DNA of 46,382 nucleotides from positions 1 to 46,382 of the forward strand of contig NZ_MUHD01000031.1 of NCBI RefSeq assembly GCF_002217395.1, written 5' to 3'. Made by a program: the position numbers and the translations under genes. This document shows, in pieces, positions 17,801 to 25,912 of the stretch. Under the pieces are notes generated by a model. The model saw nothing but the letters and a program-made list of their open reading frames with translations. It did no database searches and was not told where the DNA came from. This stretch comes from Flavobacterium plurextorum. Its GTDB lineage: Bacteria; Bacteroidota; Bacteroidia; Flavobacteriales; Flavobacteriaceae. Position 1 is the stretch's first letter. Every line of letters begins with the position of its first letter.

Positions 17801-17843
17801 TAAGGATAATTTGGAATAAAAAGAACCAGGAAAGTTTACGCAT
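14829..17843 (-). CDS. large exported TPR protein
   Basis: A 1004-residue chain with a signal peptide (residues 1-22, LISTTISAQ). The rest is built of tetratricopeptide-like repeats, for example YDLKDFDKALALYNDKQYAS, YFEQGNYPKALQWFDK-type units, and repeated A-x-Y-x-x-G patterns to about residue 980. It should form a long periplasmic solenoid that holds or guides other proteins. The repeats resemble the BamD/YbgF/BatE-like TPR class, but no enzymatic domain is seen. A neighbouring outer-membrane barrel downstream on the same strand suggests a trans-periplasmic pair. A TAAATTTG -7-like box at 17863-17870 lies 20 nt before the ATG. The function is not established. Confidence 0.85.
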   Translation of the reverse strand: MRKLSWFFLFQIILISTTISAQKSAIYTYDLKDFDKALALYNDKQYASAQHIFQYVKNHADTEEVKSDCAYYIANCAIRTNQVNADELMAKFVDDYPTSTKQNQAYIEVAQYFFEQGNYPKALQWFDKVDESYMSKSDSDKFNFQKGYSYFNAKKKKEATTYFNKVVNSPVFGSQAKYYLGFMAYEGDDYKEATKYFDEVSGEEKYKEKLSYYQADMNFKLGNFQKAIDLGQKAMAKSNAMEKSELNKIIGESYFNLKQYDKAIPFLEQYEGKKGKWNNTDFYQLGYAYYEQKNYEKAISQFNKIIEGKDFVAQNAYYHLGLSYLNTGKKQEALNAFKNASEMDFNAQIQEDAALNYAKVSYDIGNAYQTVPGVLLDFLKKYPNNSSRAEVEKLLVDSYISTKNYKEALTLLEKNRTAENKAAYQKVLFYRGVELFNESNYTEAAKMFKNAISEQKTPEFTARATFWKAETEYVADDFQNALLTYKQFAGLAAAKSTAEYKNINYNIGYTYFKLKEYDQAANSFQAQIDNSKEDKVRLNDSYLRLGDSRFVTSKYAQANEAYGKAIDAKGVDADYAQFQKALSYGFMSKNDQKIAELNNFLKMYKKSEYRDDALYELGNTYVADKKNDLAIKTFDQLISEYKNGSFTSKSILKQGLIYYNSDRDEQALTKFKKVAAEFPKTPEALEAVSTARLIYVDSGKVDEYATWVRTLDFVSVTDAELDNDTYDAAFKQYSQSNNKAAITGFAGYVSKFPSGLHALEANFYLAQLTYAEGSETKAATNYQYVIDQPRSEFTEQSLSRLAQIYLKAKDCDKSIPVLVRLENEADFPQNKSFAQANLMKCYYDKKDYNNSVVYADKVLQNVKTDANVKADAQIIVARAAMQTGEEEKAKAAYAKLSATSKGELAAEALYYDAYFKTKEGKFDASNVSVQKLAKNYSAYKYYGAKGLVLMAKNFYGLKDSYQATYILDNVINNFTDFPDVVEEAKKELSAIKLEESKTNSSINK

Positions 17844-17957
17844 TTTAGTTTTATTTAGTATTCAAATTTATCATTTTATACCGTTTATAACGAAACGTTT
17901 CAGACTTTTATTATGAACAAAAAATTAAGATCTACAGTTTAAAAGCATAATTCAAAG

Positions 17958-18087
17958 CATATAAGTCCTATAAGTAATTATAAGTCAAGAGTTTTATAAT
18001 CTTTTTCCAACGCTGAGAAATCATGTAAGCTGCCGTAGTAAAAATCCCAAACAAACATCTCTAAAATGAACTTATAGGACTTATATG
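17958..18087. repeat. MITE-like element with perfect 18-bp inverted ends
   Basis: CATATAAGTCCTATAAGT (17958-17975) and its exact reverse complement (18070-18087) enclose 94 bp without an open frame. It fills most of the 342-nt gap between the divergent TPR gene and ftsE. I see no transposase or target duplication, so mobility is only a guess. Confidence 0.6.
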
Positions 18088-18134
18088 GTTTAAAATCACA
18101 TTTCGATTTTTTATAAGAAATGATTGAAATTTAT

Positions 18135-18165
18135 TTTGAATCCAACCGTTATCTTATTACTTTTA
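18135..18165 (+). promoter_or_regulatory. ftsE: candidate ftsE promoter
   Basis: TTTG (18135-18138), 19 bp, then TACTTTTA (18158-18165), one base off the -7 consensus. It is 20 nt before the chosen ATG at 18186, which supports that start over an in-frame ATG at 18120. Confidence 0.5.
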
Positions 18166-18185
18166 CCAATCAAATCAATTTTATT

Positions 18186-18869
18186 ATGTCACAAACCGTA
18201 CTGTCTCTTAAAGAAGTCACTATATATCAAGAAGGAAGAAAAATTTTATCTCACATTAATTTAGATGTTCAGCATGGTGAATTTATTTACATCATTGGTA
18301 AAACCGGTTCTGGAAAAAGTAGTTTCTTAAAAACTTTATACGCAGATTTACCGCTTACGGAAGGTGAAGGTCACATAGTCGATTTTGATTTGGCTACTTT
18401 AAAAGAAAATGATATTCCGTATTTAAGACGTAAAATTGGAATTGTTTTTCAAGATTTCAAATTGCTTCCAGACCGTTCTGTAAAAGACAATATGCTTTTT
18501 GTTTTAAGAGCAACCGGCTGGGTTGACAAAGAAGGAATGGAACGTAAAATTGATGAAGTTCTGGATAAAGTGGGCATGAAAGAATATCTTAACAAAATGC
18601 CTCACCAACTTTCTGGAGGAGAGCAGCAGCGTGTTGCGATCGCAAGAGCTTTGCTTAACGATCCAGAATTTATTTTAGCCGATGAACCAACAGGAAATCT
18701 TGATCCTCAAACGAGTTCAGAAGTTTTAGAAGTGCTAAAAACGATTAATGCTAATGGTAAAACTATTATCATGGCGACTCACGATTATGCATTATTGATG
18801 AAATTTCCATCTAAAACATTAAAATGTGAAGATGAAAGAATCTTTGAAGTAGTGCAAAGAAACGTGTAA
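18186..18869 (+). CDS. ftsE: cell-division ABC transporter ATPase FtsE
   Basis: A 227-residue ABC ATPase that with FtsX controls septal peptidoglycan hydrolysis. Walker A GKTGSGKS is at 38-45, the Q-loop FQD at 88-90, the signature LSGGEQQ at 142-148, and Walker B ILADEP at 163-168. The short length, the single domain, and the run FQDFKLLPDRSV after IGIV are typical of FtsE rather than LolD. The partner ftsX is not next to it; a glycosyltransferase ATG follows the stop without a gap (TAAATG). The start at 18186 was chosen for its standard N-terminus and the promoter position. Confidence 0.88.
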   Translation: MSQTVLSLKEVTIYQEGRKILSHINLDVQHGEFIYIIGKTGSGKSSFLKTLYADLPLTEGEGHIVDFDLATLKENDIPYLRRKIGIVFQDFKLLPDRSVKDNMLFVLRATGWVDKEGMERKIDEVLDKVGMKEYLNKMPHQLSGGEQQRVAIARALLNDPEFILADEPTGNLDPQTSSEVLEVLKTINANGKTIIMATHDYALLMKFPSKTLKCEDERIFEVVQRNV

Positions 18870-19748
18870 ATGCTTTCGATTTTAATTCCGGTTTACAATC
18901 AAAATGTTTTATCGCTCGTTAACGAACTCGTAAAGCAATGCAGTTTCTGTGGAATTCATTTTGAAATAATTGCTCAAGATGACGCCTCAAATTCTGTACT
19001 AAACAAGGAAAATGAGTCTATAAATTCTTTGCAGAATTCCTCTTTTATTTCTTTAGAAAAAAACATTGGATTAAGCTCTAATCGAAATTTACTTGTTTCA
19101 AAAGCTAAATACGAGAATCTTCTTTTTATTGATGGAGATTCTATTATTATCAATTCCCGTTTTATACAAAATTATCTCGATAATACTTCTTTCGATATCG
19201 TTTACGGCGGCAGAATTCATCCGCTGAAAGTCGAATCTAAAGAACAAAAATTAAGATGGAAATATGGACGATTGATTGAAGATAAAACTGTTTCTCAAAG
19301 AAATTCTTCTGTTTTCAAAACTCTGATGTTCAATAATACTTTGATCAAAAAAGATTGTTTTAACACTATACAATTTGATTCTGATTTAACAAAATACGGT
19401 CACGAAGACACTCTTTTTGCTTTTCAAGTCAGTAAATCAAACTTTAGTGTAAAACATATTGATAATGCTGTTGAACATGGAGAAATTGACAGCAGTAAAA
19501 CTTACGTTTCAAAAGTAAAAAATAGTTTGGAAAACCTGATTATTTTAGATCAAAAAAAACAAATTGATCCTAGTTTTGTAAAAATATTATACGCACACAA
19601 TCTGCTAAAAAAATATAAACTAAAATTTGCTTTAGACTTGTTTTACAGCGCTTTTAATCGAATTATTTACAAACAATTAAATTCTAACAATCCTTCCTTA
19701 ACACTGTTGAACGTATTCAAAATAAGTTATATCTGCAGTTTAAAATAA
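18870..19748 (+). CDS. family 2 glycosyltransferase
   Basis: A 292-residue GT-A fold enzyme. The N-terminal LSILIPVYNQN is followed by the nucleotide-binding Asp pair in QDDAS (about 50) and the metal-binding DxD in LLFIDGDS. A conserved GHEDTLFAFQ motif lies near residue 178. It should transfer a sugar from a nucleotide donor on the cytoplasmic side. Its ATG abuts the ftsE stop, so it is co-transcribed with it. The next glycan genes converge from the other strand. Donor and acceptor cannot be told. Confidence 0.88.
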   Translation: MLSILIPVYNQNVLSLVNELVKQCSFCGIHFEIIAQDDASNSVLNKENESINSLQNSSFISLEKNIGLSSNRNLLVSKAKYENLLFIDGDSIIINSRFIQNYLDNTSFDIVYGGRIHPLKVESKEQKLRWKYGRLIEDKTVSQRNSSVFKTLMFNNTLIKKDCFNTIQFDSDLTKYGHEDTLFAFQVSKSNFSVKHIDNAVEHGEIDSSKTYVSKVKNSLENLIILDQKKQIDPSFVKILYAHNLLKKYKLKFALDLFYSAFNRIIYKQLNSNNPSLTLLNVFKISYICSLK

Positions 19749-19955
19749 AATCACCACTAATCTAACAATCTACTGGCTGTAATTGTTTTATCTATTCATT
19801 TCTTTCGAATCCTAAAACATTTTATTTAAACAAATAGGAACATAGATTTTACAGCAAAAAAGTATACAGTAAAGAAATACACTTCTTTCACATAAGCATA
19901 CTTTGTGTTTTTTAATCAAATGAAATGCTTTTTTTTTATAAGAAACTAGAACCTA

Positions 19956-19973
19956 TCCAGATAGCTATCGGGA
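19956..19973. repeat. GATAGCTATC-type palindrome, copy 2
   Basis: TCCAGATAGCTATCGGGA lies in the 263-nt gap between two convergent glycosyltransferase genes. The core GATAGCTATC (19960-19969) is exact. The rest of the gap is AT-rich with no gene. Confidence 0.5.
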
Positions 19974-20011
19974 CTATGCGTTTAAATTAACTACCTGAAA
20001 CAGAAATATAG

Positions 20012-21097
20012 TTACAAACTTTCCAGCAGTTTCTTCCATTTTTCCATTACAGCATCTATCTCGTAAAGCTTCATAGATTCTTTTGCATTTGAACTTACTT
20101 GTTTTCGTACATTTTCATTCTCAATCAAAACTGAAATTTTCTCTGCAAACCATTCTATATTTCCGTCAGGAACCAAAAATCCATTTGTTTCATTAGTAAT
20201 AATAGATCTTGGACCCGCGGGACCATCGTAAGCAATACAAGGCAATCCTAAAGACATTGCTTCAACCAAAGTCATAGAAAAAGCTTCAAATCGAGAAGTT
20301 ATAACGAAAATAGAAGCTTCTAAATATATACTCTCAATGTTTTTTTGAAAGGGGAAAAAATTAACTCCAGAACTTAATCCTAAACGAACAACCTCTTTCT
20401 TCAACGAATCGATTTCATCTGTATAAATATCCAAAACCCAGTCCGAATGCTTTTCATTTATTTTTGACCAAATGGGCAATAATCGGTCTAAACCTTTTTC
20501 GTATGAATTTCTGGCAATGGCAATTACTTTTTTGTTTTGTAAAAAAGCTGTTACTTCTGTTTTAATCCAAGACGGATTAGGAATTACAACTGCATTTTTC
20601 GCATTCCATTCTTTTAAATTCTCATTTGATAAAACAACAACTTGGATAAACTTTTGCGCACCAAAATCTTTAAAACGATATTTTATACTTGAAACTAATT
20701 TCGACAAGAAACCTGATTTCTGCTGTTTCTCTTCAATAAATTTAGAGCTGTGACATTCTAGAATAATTGGACGTTTTGTACTAATTAAAAAAGGAAAAAC
20801 AAATGCTTTTAAACCGTTATCTGCAACTAAAATAACATCAGGATTTATTTCCTGTATTTTTTGATTGATTTGTTTCTGATAGGATTTTAAGAACTTAAAA
20901 GCATTTCCTTGCAGCGCAATAGAATGAAATACAACTTTAGAATTGAAGTCATAAAAAGGCAATTTGTCCGTTTCATTTTGAGACAAAACATGAATTTCAT
21001 AATTGAAATGTTCTATAAAATAATTGGCTTTAATGGATAAAACTCTCGCAACACCATCAGCATTTTTAATTGTGGGAACAATATAAAGCAGTTTCAT
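20012..21097 (-). CDS. family 4 glycosyltransferase
   Basis: A 361-residue GT-B enzyme with an N-terminal LLYIVPTIKNADGVARVL acceptor domain. The C-terminal donor domain carries the GT4 EX7E-type segment FVITSRFEAFSMTLVEAMSLGLP, and then AYDGPAGPRSII, typical of hexosamine-type GT4 enzymes. Its ATG overlaps the stop of the FdtA-like gene (ATGA at 21094-21097), so the two are translationally coupled. It probably adds a residue to the repeat unit made by this locus. Confidence 0.9.
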   Translation of the reverse strand: MKLLYIVPTIKNADGVARVLSIKANYFIEHFNYEIHVLSQNETDKLPFYDFNSKVVFHSIALQGNAFKFLKSYQKQINQKIQEINPDVILVADNGLKAFVFPFLISTKRPIILECHSSKFIEEKQQKSGFLSKLVSSIKYRFKDFGAQKFIQVVVLSNENLKEWNAKNAVVIPNPSWIKTEVTAFLQNKKVIAIARNSYEKGLDRLLPIWSKINEKHSDWVLDIYTDEIDSLKKEVVRLGLSSGVNFFPFQKNIESIYLEASIFVITSRFEAFSMTLVEAMSLGLPCIAYDGPAGPRSIITNETNGFLVPDGNIEWFAEKISVLIENENVRKQVSSNAKESMKLYEIDAVMEKWKKLLESL

Positions 21098-21498
21098 TTC
21101 TTAGACTTCAAAAAAGTTTCATAATCCCTGACATAATCCATTTCCTCAAAAACATCTGAAGCTAATACAAGACAAACTGAACCAGAAGAAAAGTTTTCTA
21201 ATTCACGCCAAATTCCATTTGGTAAATGCAATCCAACATTTGGTTTATTGAGTAAATAGCTTTTTTTCTCCTTTCCGTCATTTACAATCACTTCAAAACT
21301 ACCGCTCAAAGCAATTAAAACCTTGTGCTGATCAACATGCGAATGTCCGCCTCGAAAAGCTGTGCTTGGAACATCAAAAAGATAATAAACCCGCTTGAAT
21401 TCAAAAGGTAAAATTCCGTTTTGAATAAAAGCCAGATTTCCGCTTAAGTCTTCTACTACAGGAATTTTAATCAATGTTATGTCTTGAATTGTGGTCAT
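21094..21498 (-). CDS. fdtA: FdtA/QdtA-type dTDP-4-keto-6-deoxyhexose 3,4-ketoisomerase
   Basis: A single-domain cupin of 134 residues. FdtA enzymes move the keto group of dTDP-4-keto-6-deoxyglucose from C4 to C3, ready for amination to a 3-amino-3,6-dideoxyhexose. The opening LSGNLAFIQN and the motif RGGHSHVDQHKV (residues 49-60) contain the two His residues (H52, H54) that match the catalytic pair of FdtA. FKRVYYLFDVP precedes them. Neighbours on the same strand, 4 nt apart or overlapping, are two GT4 enzymes; a DegT aminotransferase lies further upstream. The exact product stereochemistry (Fuc3N or Qui3N) cannot be read from the sequence. Confidence 0.85.
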   Translation of the reverse strand: MTTIQDITLIKIPVVEDLSGNLAFIQNGILPFEFKRVYYLFDVPSTAFRGGHSHVDQHKVLIALSGSFEVIVNDGKEKKSYLLNKPNVGLHLPNGIWRELENFSSGSVCLVLASDVFEEMDYVRDYETFLKSKK

Positions 21499-21502
21499 AT
21501 TT

Positions 21503-22600
21503 TTAGTTCAAATTCATTAAATTCAGCCATTGTTCGCCAATTTTTTCTAATAAAAAAGGGCTCACACTTTTAATTGTATTTTGCTTACAGTGATTATACA
21601 AATTCTCATCTGAAACAAACAAATTCATGGCGCTGGCTAATTTTTCCCAATTTTGATTTTCTACTAAAATACCATTTTCAAAAGAAGAAATCATATCTCT
21701 GGGACCAAAATCACAATCGAATGAAACAACTGGAGTTCCGCACGCCAAAGCTTCTAAAATAACATTTGGAAAACCTTCATTTTTACTGCTTAGAACTAAG
21801 AATTTTGCTTTACTGAAATATTTAAATGGATTGTTCTGAAAACCTAAAAGATGAACAAAATCAGTACTATTATTCTCTAAAATTGCTTTTCTGAGTTTGT
21901 TTTCGTTTCCATTTCCAATAATAACCAAATGAATTTTATTTCGAGGCAAATCAGATTCAGCGTAACTCGAAATGAGTTTGTTAAACTGTTTTATTTCATT
22001 TTCAAACTGTCCTATTGCAATTATAAAATCAAACTGTAAATCTATCTTTTCATTCTGTTTTTGCTCAATCTCATCAAAGTTCACAGGATTTGCAATTGTT
22101 ACAACATTTTTTAATTGATGTTTAGTTTCTATCAGCGTTTTCATTTCTTCAGTAATGGCAGCATTCGCAAAACAATGATTGTACATTAATCGTGTCAGCC
22201 AAGAATTATTGGGCATATAATGATCGATTAAAAAGCTGTGAACCGTAAAAATAGTCTTTGTATTGTAAATAAATCGAGCCAAAATAAGCTCTTGAATAAC
22301 CTTAGTCCGAAAGCGAAAATCAATAATAAAATCAAATTGATTTTGATTCAAATAATCCCTTAAAACCTTTAATCTTCTGGCTTTATTAAAAAAACCATTG
22401 CTTTTATTTTTGAGTAAACCCAGGTTTACCAATTTCCCAGAATAGGGATAGCTAACTTCGTCTAAAACAATAATTAAATCAACTTCAAAACCTTTGCTTT
22501 CAAAAAAAACAGATAAGTTTGCCATCACTTTTTCGCTTCCGCCTCCGCTTAAGCGATAACCAATCAGCGCAATTTTCTTTTTTTTGTGAGACAATATCAT
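21503..22600 (-). CDS. family 4 glycosyltransferase
   Basis: A 365-residue GT-B enzyme. The N-terminal IALIGYRLSGGGSEKVMANL contains the Gly-rich acceptor-domain loop, and the C-terminal donor site is VLSSKNEGFPNVILEALACG followed by DFGPRDMIS. It is first in the three-gene run GT4-FdtA-GT4, 4 nt before fdtA. A TATATTTG box at 22623-22630 lies just upstream of its ATG. It probably works in surface polysaccharide or glycoprotein glycan assembly. Confidence 0.9.
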   Translation of the reverse strand: MILSHKKKKIALIGYRLSGGGSEKVMANLSVFFESKGFEVDLIIVLDEVSYPYSGKLVNLGLLKNKSNGFFNKARRLKVLRDYLNQNQFDFIIDFRFRTKVIQELILARFIYNTKTIFTVHSFLIDHYMPNNSWLTRLMYNHCFANAAITEEMKTLIETKHQLKNVVTIANPVNFDEIEQKQNEKIDLQFDFIIAIGQFENEIKQFNKLISSYAESDLPRNKIHLVIIGNGNENKLRKAILENNSTDFVHLLGFQNNPFKYFSKAKFLVLSSKNEGFPNVILEALACGTPVVSFDCDFGPRDMISSFENGILVENQNWEKLASAMNLFVSDENLYNHCKQNTIKSVSPFLLEKIGEQWLNLMNLN

Positions 22601-22622
22601 TCGTGATTTCTTATTTTCGTAT

Positions 22623-22630
22623 CAAATATA
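22623..22630 (-). promoter_or_regulatory. -7 box for the GT4-fdtA-GT4 run
   Basis: On the minus strand TATATTTG, an exact -7 match, 22 nt before the ATG at 22600. It lies in the 45-nt gap shared with a divergent GT2 gene. No good -33 TTG is visible, so support is partial. Confidence 0.45.
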
Positions 22631-22645
22631 ACTTTTTAAAATAAT

Positions 22646-23548
22646 ATGCCGGATAAATCATTAGTGACTATAATTTGCTTGTGTTATAACCACGAAAGGT
22701 TTATTGTCGAGAGCTTAATGTCGGCTGTTAATCAAGATTATCCTTACGTTGAATTAATTATTGTTGATGATTTCAGCACCGATAATTCAAGAAAAATTAT
22801 TAAAAACTGGCTTATCAATTATCCTGAGATTTTATTTATTGAAAATGAAACGAATCTAGGAAGTACCAAATCGTTTAATAAAGCGCTTCGACATGCAAAA
22901 GGTAATTTCATAATTGATTTAGCCTGCGACGATATTTTAGCAGCAAATTGTGTTTCGCTTCAAATAAAAGCATTTCAAAAAACTCAATACAAAAACCTTG
23001 GTGTTGTTTACGGAAATACGGAACTAATTACTGAAAATGGTGAGTTTGACTCTTATTACTTCCCTGTTGATTCGTCAAAAAAAACAATTGAAACTAGAGC
23101 AGCCGGCGATATTTATTTAAGTGTTATTTCTGGCGGTAATAGTATTTGTTCCGTTTCATCGATGGTCAAAAAATCTGTTTTTAATGATTTACAAGGTTAT
23201 GATGAAAATCTTGCCTATGAAGATTTAGATCTTTGGATTCGCGCTTCTCGTAAATATGATTTTGATTTTATTGATGCCATTTTGATTCAAAAACGAATTG
23301 TGTCAACTTCTCAAGGAACTCATTTTTTCCTTAAAAACGACGAAAGGTCTAGAAAAATAAATCATTCTACTTATTTGATTATCCAAAAGGCAATTGCTTT
23401 AAACAGAACAAAAGAAGAACACAAAGCAATTTTAAAACGAATGCATTTTGAAATGATTTTGGCATTTAAAACTTCGAATTTCAAATTGTTGTTTCGATAT
23501 ATTTTATTAGAAATAAAACAACGTATCCGAATAATAATTGAACGCTGA
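22646..23548 (+). CDS. family 2 glycosyltransferase
   Basis: A 300-residue GT-A enzyme. LVTIICLCYNHERFIVESL and LIIVDDFSTDNS give the nucleotide-binding Asp residues, IIDLACDDIL the metal-binding acidic site, and YEDLDLWIRAS a typical C-terminal catalytic base region. It is the only plus-strand gene inside the minus-strand glycan run and is divergent from the GT4 operon. Its stop codon (TGA) is the first part of a dispersed inverted repeat, so the original C-terminus may have been altered by insertion of that repeat. Confidence 0.88.
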   Translation: MPDKSLVTIICLCYNHERFIVESLMSAVNQDYPYVELIIVDDFSTDNSRKIIKNWLINYPEILFIENETNLGSTKSFNKALRHAKGNFIIDLACDDILAANCVSLQIKAFQKTQYKNLGVVYGNTELITENGEFDSYYFPVDSSKKTIETRAAGDIYLSVISGGNSICSVSSMVKKSVFNDLQGYDENLAYEDLDLWIRASRKYDFDFIDAILIQKRIVSTSQGTHFFLKNDERSRKINHSTYLIIQKAIALNRTKEEHKAILKRMHFEMILAFKTSNFKLLFRYILLEIKQRIRIIIER

Positions 23549-23675
23549 TTTTACGGATTTACTTCGTAAAGACGGGGATAAATCACTTTTTTTGATAGTA
23601 ATACATTTAAAAAAATCCGTTTTTATCAGCGTTTTCGCTTTAGCGAATCCGCGTCATCTGCGTCTATTTTTTTTT
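23541..23675. repeat. dispersed inverted repeat element at the GT2 3' end
   Basis: AACGCTGATTTTACGGATTT (23541-23560) pairs imperfectly with 23613-23633. It is followed by the small palindrome TTCGCTTTAGCGAA and a TCCGCGTCATCTGCGTC tail ending in T8 or more. This arrangement is the classic flavobacterial intergenic repeat. It lies between convergent genes and probably ends transcription from both sides. Confidence 0.6.
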
Positions 23676-24420
23676 AGATTGTCAAAAAATCATCTAGTTG
23701 TTGTTTTTCTCCCTGCCAATCTCTGGAAATATTTTTTTGGATCAATTTAGCAGGAACACCGCCAATTAAAATATTTTCGCCTAAAGCTGTATATTCTTTT
23801 GTACACAAACTATTTGATGCAACAGTGCAAAAATCAGGTGTTTGAGTTCCTTTAAGAATCGAAACTCTGTTGCTTATAAAATTATAATTTCCTATGCGAA
23901 TTGGAGCCGATTTTTTAAACTTCTCACCTGTTTCCGTATCAATTAAATCATGAAAATTAGTATCAATAATCTGCGATTCAGAGCCAAATCTGGCATAATC
24001 TCCTAAAACAACTTTTTCAGTACAAATTAATTTTGAACTTGAAGCCATTGAAGCCATATTGCCAAGCTCACAAACGCCGTTTTCACCAACAAATAGAAAA
24101 TAATCTTTTCCAAATTGAAACTTCCCTTTAAAGAGTAACGTTCCATAAACAGCAATTTCAGCAACTCCTTTATGAACAGAATTTAATTCATAAGGCTGGC
24201 CAAAACCTATCATTCCTTTTTGAATTTTTCCATCAAGGTGAATCTCGCCTTTTATCGAAGTTAACTTTACAGGTCCATAAAAGAAAACGGGAAGTTTTTT
24301 TGCTGTTTTGAAAGGAAATTTCTTGAAATTAAAATACAGCGTTTTGATCCAGTTTACTTTAGAGAAAAACTTGATTTTTTGGTAAAAAGAATGACATTTT
24401 CTATAACTGCTCCGAATCAT
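23674..24420 (-). CDS. left-handed beta-helix (hexapeptide) acyltransferase
   Basis: The 248 residues from the ATG at 24420 (a TTG at 24444 is the only longer start). An N-terminal basic part (1-60) precedes hexapeptide-type turns, for example ICTEKVVLGDYARFG, PIRIGNYNFISNRVSILKG and TVASNSLCTK, closing with ENILIGGVPAKLI, the standard end of sugar O/N-acetyltransferases. It overlaps the flippase gene by 20 nt, so it is in the same transcript. With FdtA and a DegT aminotransferase in the locus it could acylate the amino sugar, but the N-terminal extension differs from short FdtC/QdtC enzymes, so a glycan O-acetyltransferase is equally possible. Confidence 0.82.
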   Translation of the reverse strand: MIRSSYRKCHSFYQKIKFFSKVNWIKTLYFNFKKFPFKTAKKLPVFFYGPVKLTSIKGEIHLDGKIQKGMIGFGQPYELNSVHKGVAEIAVYGTLLFKGKFQFGKDYFLFVGENGVCELGNMASMASSSKLICTEKVVLGDYARFGSESQIIDTNFHDLIDTETGEKFKKSAPIRIGNYNFISNRVSILKGTQTPDFCTVASNSLCTKEYTALGENILIGGVPAKLIQKNISRDWQGEKQQLDDFLTI

Positions 24421-25909
24421 TTCTGTCTTTTTTTCGCTGCACAAATGACGTAAATATTTCGCTTAAATTTATCTTTTTATTGATTTGAAACCAACTAAAC
24501 CAAAAAGAAAGCAAAATCATAATAGATAATAAAGTGTATTTTAAAACTTCACTTTCAATATATCTTAATAAAAATGCAGTAATACAGATTATAAAACACA
24601 CGAGATAAATTGCATAGAAATCTTTCTGAAAATACAAATCATATCGTTTTTTAGTAATTATTTTTAAGCCTATAAAATGGAATAAAAAATAACAACAGAA
24701 ACTAAACCCAAGACCTTCCAAACCATAAAAATAATAGCCTGAAATATTCATCAATAACGACAGTATATTGAATCCAATGGCAGTTTTTACAAACATTTTC
24801 GAATCACCTTTGGCAATTAAAACAAATCCCATTGCCCACGAAACGGCACGAAACAACATTCCTAAAATTCCAATGCAAATCATAGGAATTACAGCATCAA
24901 ATTTTGCGGTATAAATAAGCTGCACAATTACTGAGCTTAAAGTAAGAAACAAAACAATGATTGGCGTAATAAGCAAAATTGAAATAAAAGCTTGCTGCTG
25001 TACGCTGGTTCTAATTTTATTGTTATCAGTATTTACAGACGCTAATTTTGGGAAATAATCGGTGCTCATGACTGTAAAAATAATTCCAACATAAGAATTC
25101 AGTAATGTAAATCCTGCATTGTAAAAACCTACTTGCTCCAATCCACCGGTTTTACCAATATAAATCTGAACTAGATATGTTGACAAAAGCGTTAAAACAC
25201 TACTTATAGTCAGCATAAAACCAAGTTTTACAATCCATTTTCCTTCTGCGAAAACTGCTGTTTTAGGAATTCTTTCTTTCTCTGTTTTTATTTTATTGGA
25301 ATAGTAAAATGAAAAAATTAAGGCAAATAATGAAGCTATGAAAATGGTTGGAATTATGGCATTAATCCTTAAAAAATAATACAACGGAATGGAAAATAGT
25401 AATCCGAATAAATTACCATATAGATTGGCTTCGGCTAAAAATCGGAATTGACGTAAACCTTGCAAAACAGCCAATTGCCCTGAAGATAATTGCTTAAATA
25501 AAACGGTTAAAGAAAGTAATGCAAACGAATAGGTTTGACTTGAATCGCCAAAAGTAATGATACTTAAGGCTTTTGAAAAAATTAAAGTAAACAGCATTCC
25601 AGTAATTCCAGTGATAAAAACAATCTTTTTTACAATTTGAATTGTTTTTGAGACTGTTTTTATATCATCGTTTTTATAATTTTCGGAAATGCTTTTTATC
25701 GCGCTGGTTTCAATTCCTAAACTTGAAATACTGTTTAAAACACTTAAAGTTGAATTTAATAAAGTAACAATTCCCATTCCTGCTGGACCAATAAAAACAG
25801 CAATTAACTTGGTTCGAATAACAGAAATTAAAATCAAAAAAAACTGTACTCCTCCAAAAAACGAAGTTGTTTTTAAAATATCACGATATGATTTTTTACT
25901 ATCAGACAC
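24401..25909 (-). CDS. Wzx-type polysaccharide flippase (MOP superfamily)
   Basis: A 502-residue integral membrane protein with about 12-14 hydrophobic segments spread along its length. It begins with the polysaccharide-exporter signature FFGGVQFFLILISVIRTKLIAVFIGPAGMG. Such proteins move lipid-linked oligosaccharide units across the inner membrane. The start is GTG at 25909, three bases after the aminotransferase stop. No ATG occurs before residue 44, which would remove the first helix, so GTG is preferred. It sits in the order DegT - flippase - acyltransferase. Confidence 0.9.
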   Translation of the reverse strand: MSDSKKSYRDILKTTSFFGGVQFFLILISVIRTKLIAVFIGPAGMGIVTLLNSTLSVLNSISSLGIETSAIKSISENYKNDDIKTVSKTIQIVKKIVFITGITGMLFTLIFSKALSIITFGDSSQTYSFALLSLTVLFKQLSSGQLAVLQGLRQFRFLAEANLYGNLFGLLFSIPLYYFLRINAIIPTIFIASLFALIFSFYYSNKIKTEKERIPKTAVFAEGKWIVKLGFMLTISSVLTLLSTYLVQIYIGKTGGLEQVGFYNAGFTLLNSYVGIIFTVMSTDYFPKLASVNTDNNKIRTSVQQQAFISILLITPIIVLFLTLSSVIVQLIYTAKFDAVIPMICIGILGMLFRAVSWAMGFVLIAKGDSKMFVKTAIGFNILSLLMNISGYYFYGLEGLGFSFCCYFLFHFIGLKIITKKRYDLYFQKDFYAIYLVCFIICITAFLLRYIESEVLKYTLLSIMILLSFWFSWFQINKKINLSEIFTSFVQRKKDRNDSEQL

Positions 25910-25912
25910 TAA

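Noticed and set aside
17958..18087. Insertion sequence
   Set aside because: No transposase frame lies between the inverted ends, so only a MITE-like element can be claimed.
25801..25830. tRNA-like GGTTCGAAT sequence
   Set aside because: It lies inside the flippase coding sequence and has no cloverleaf around it.
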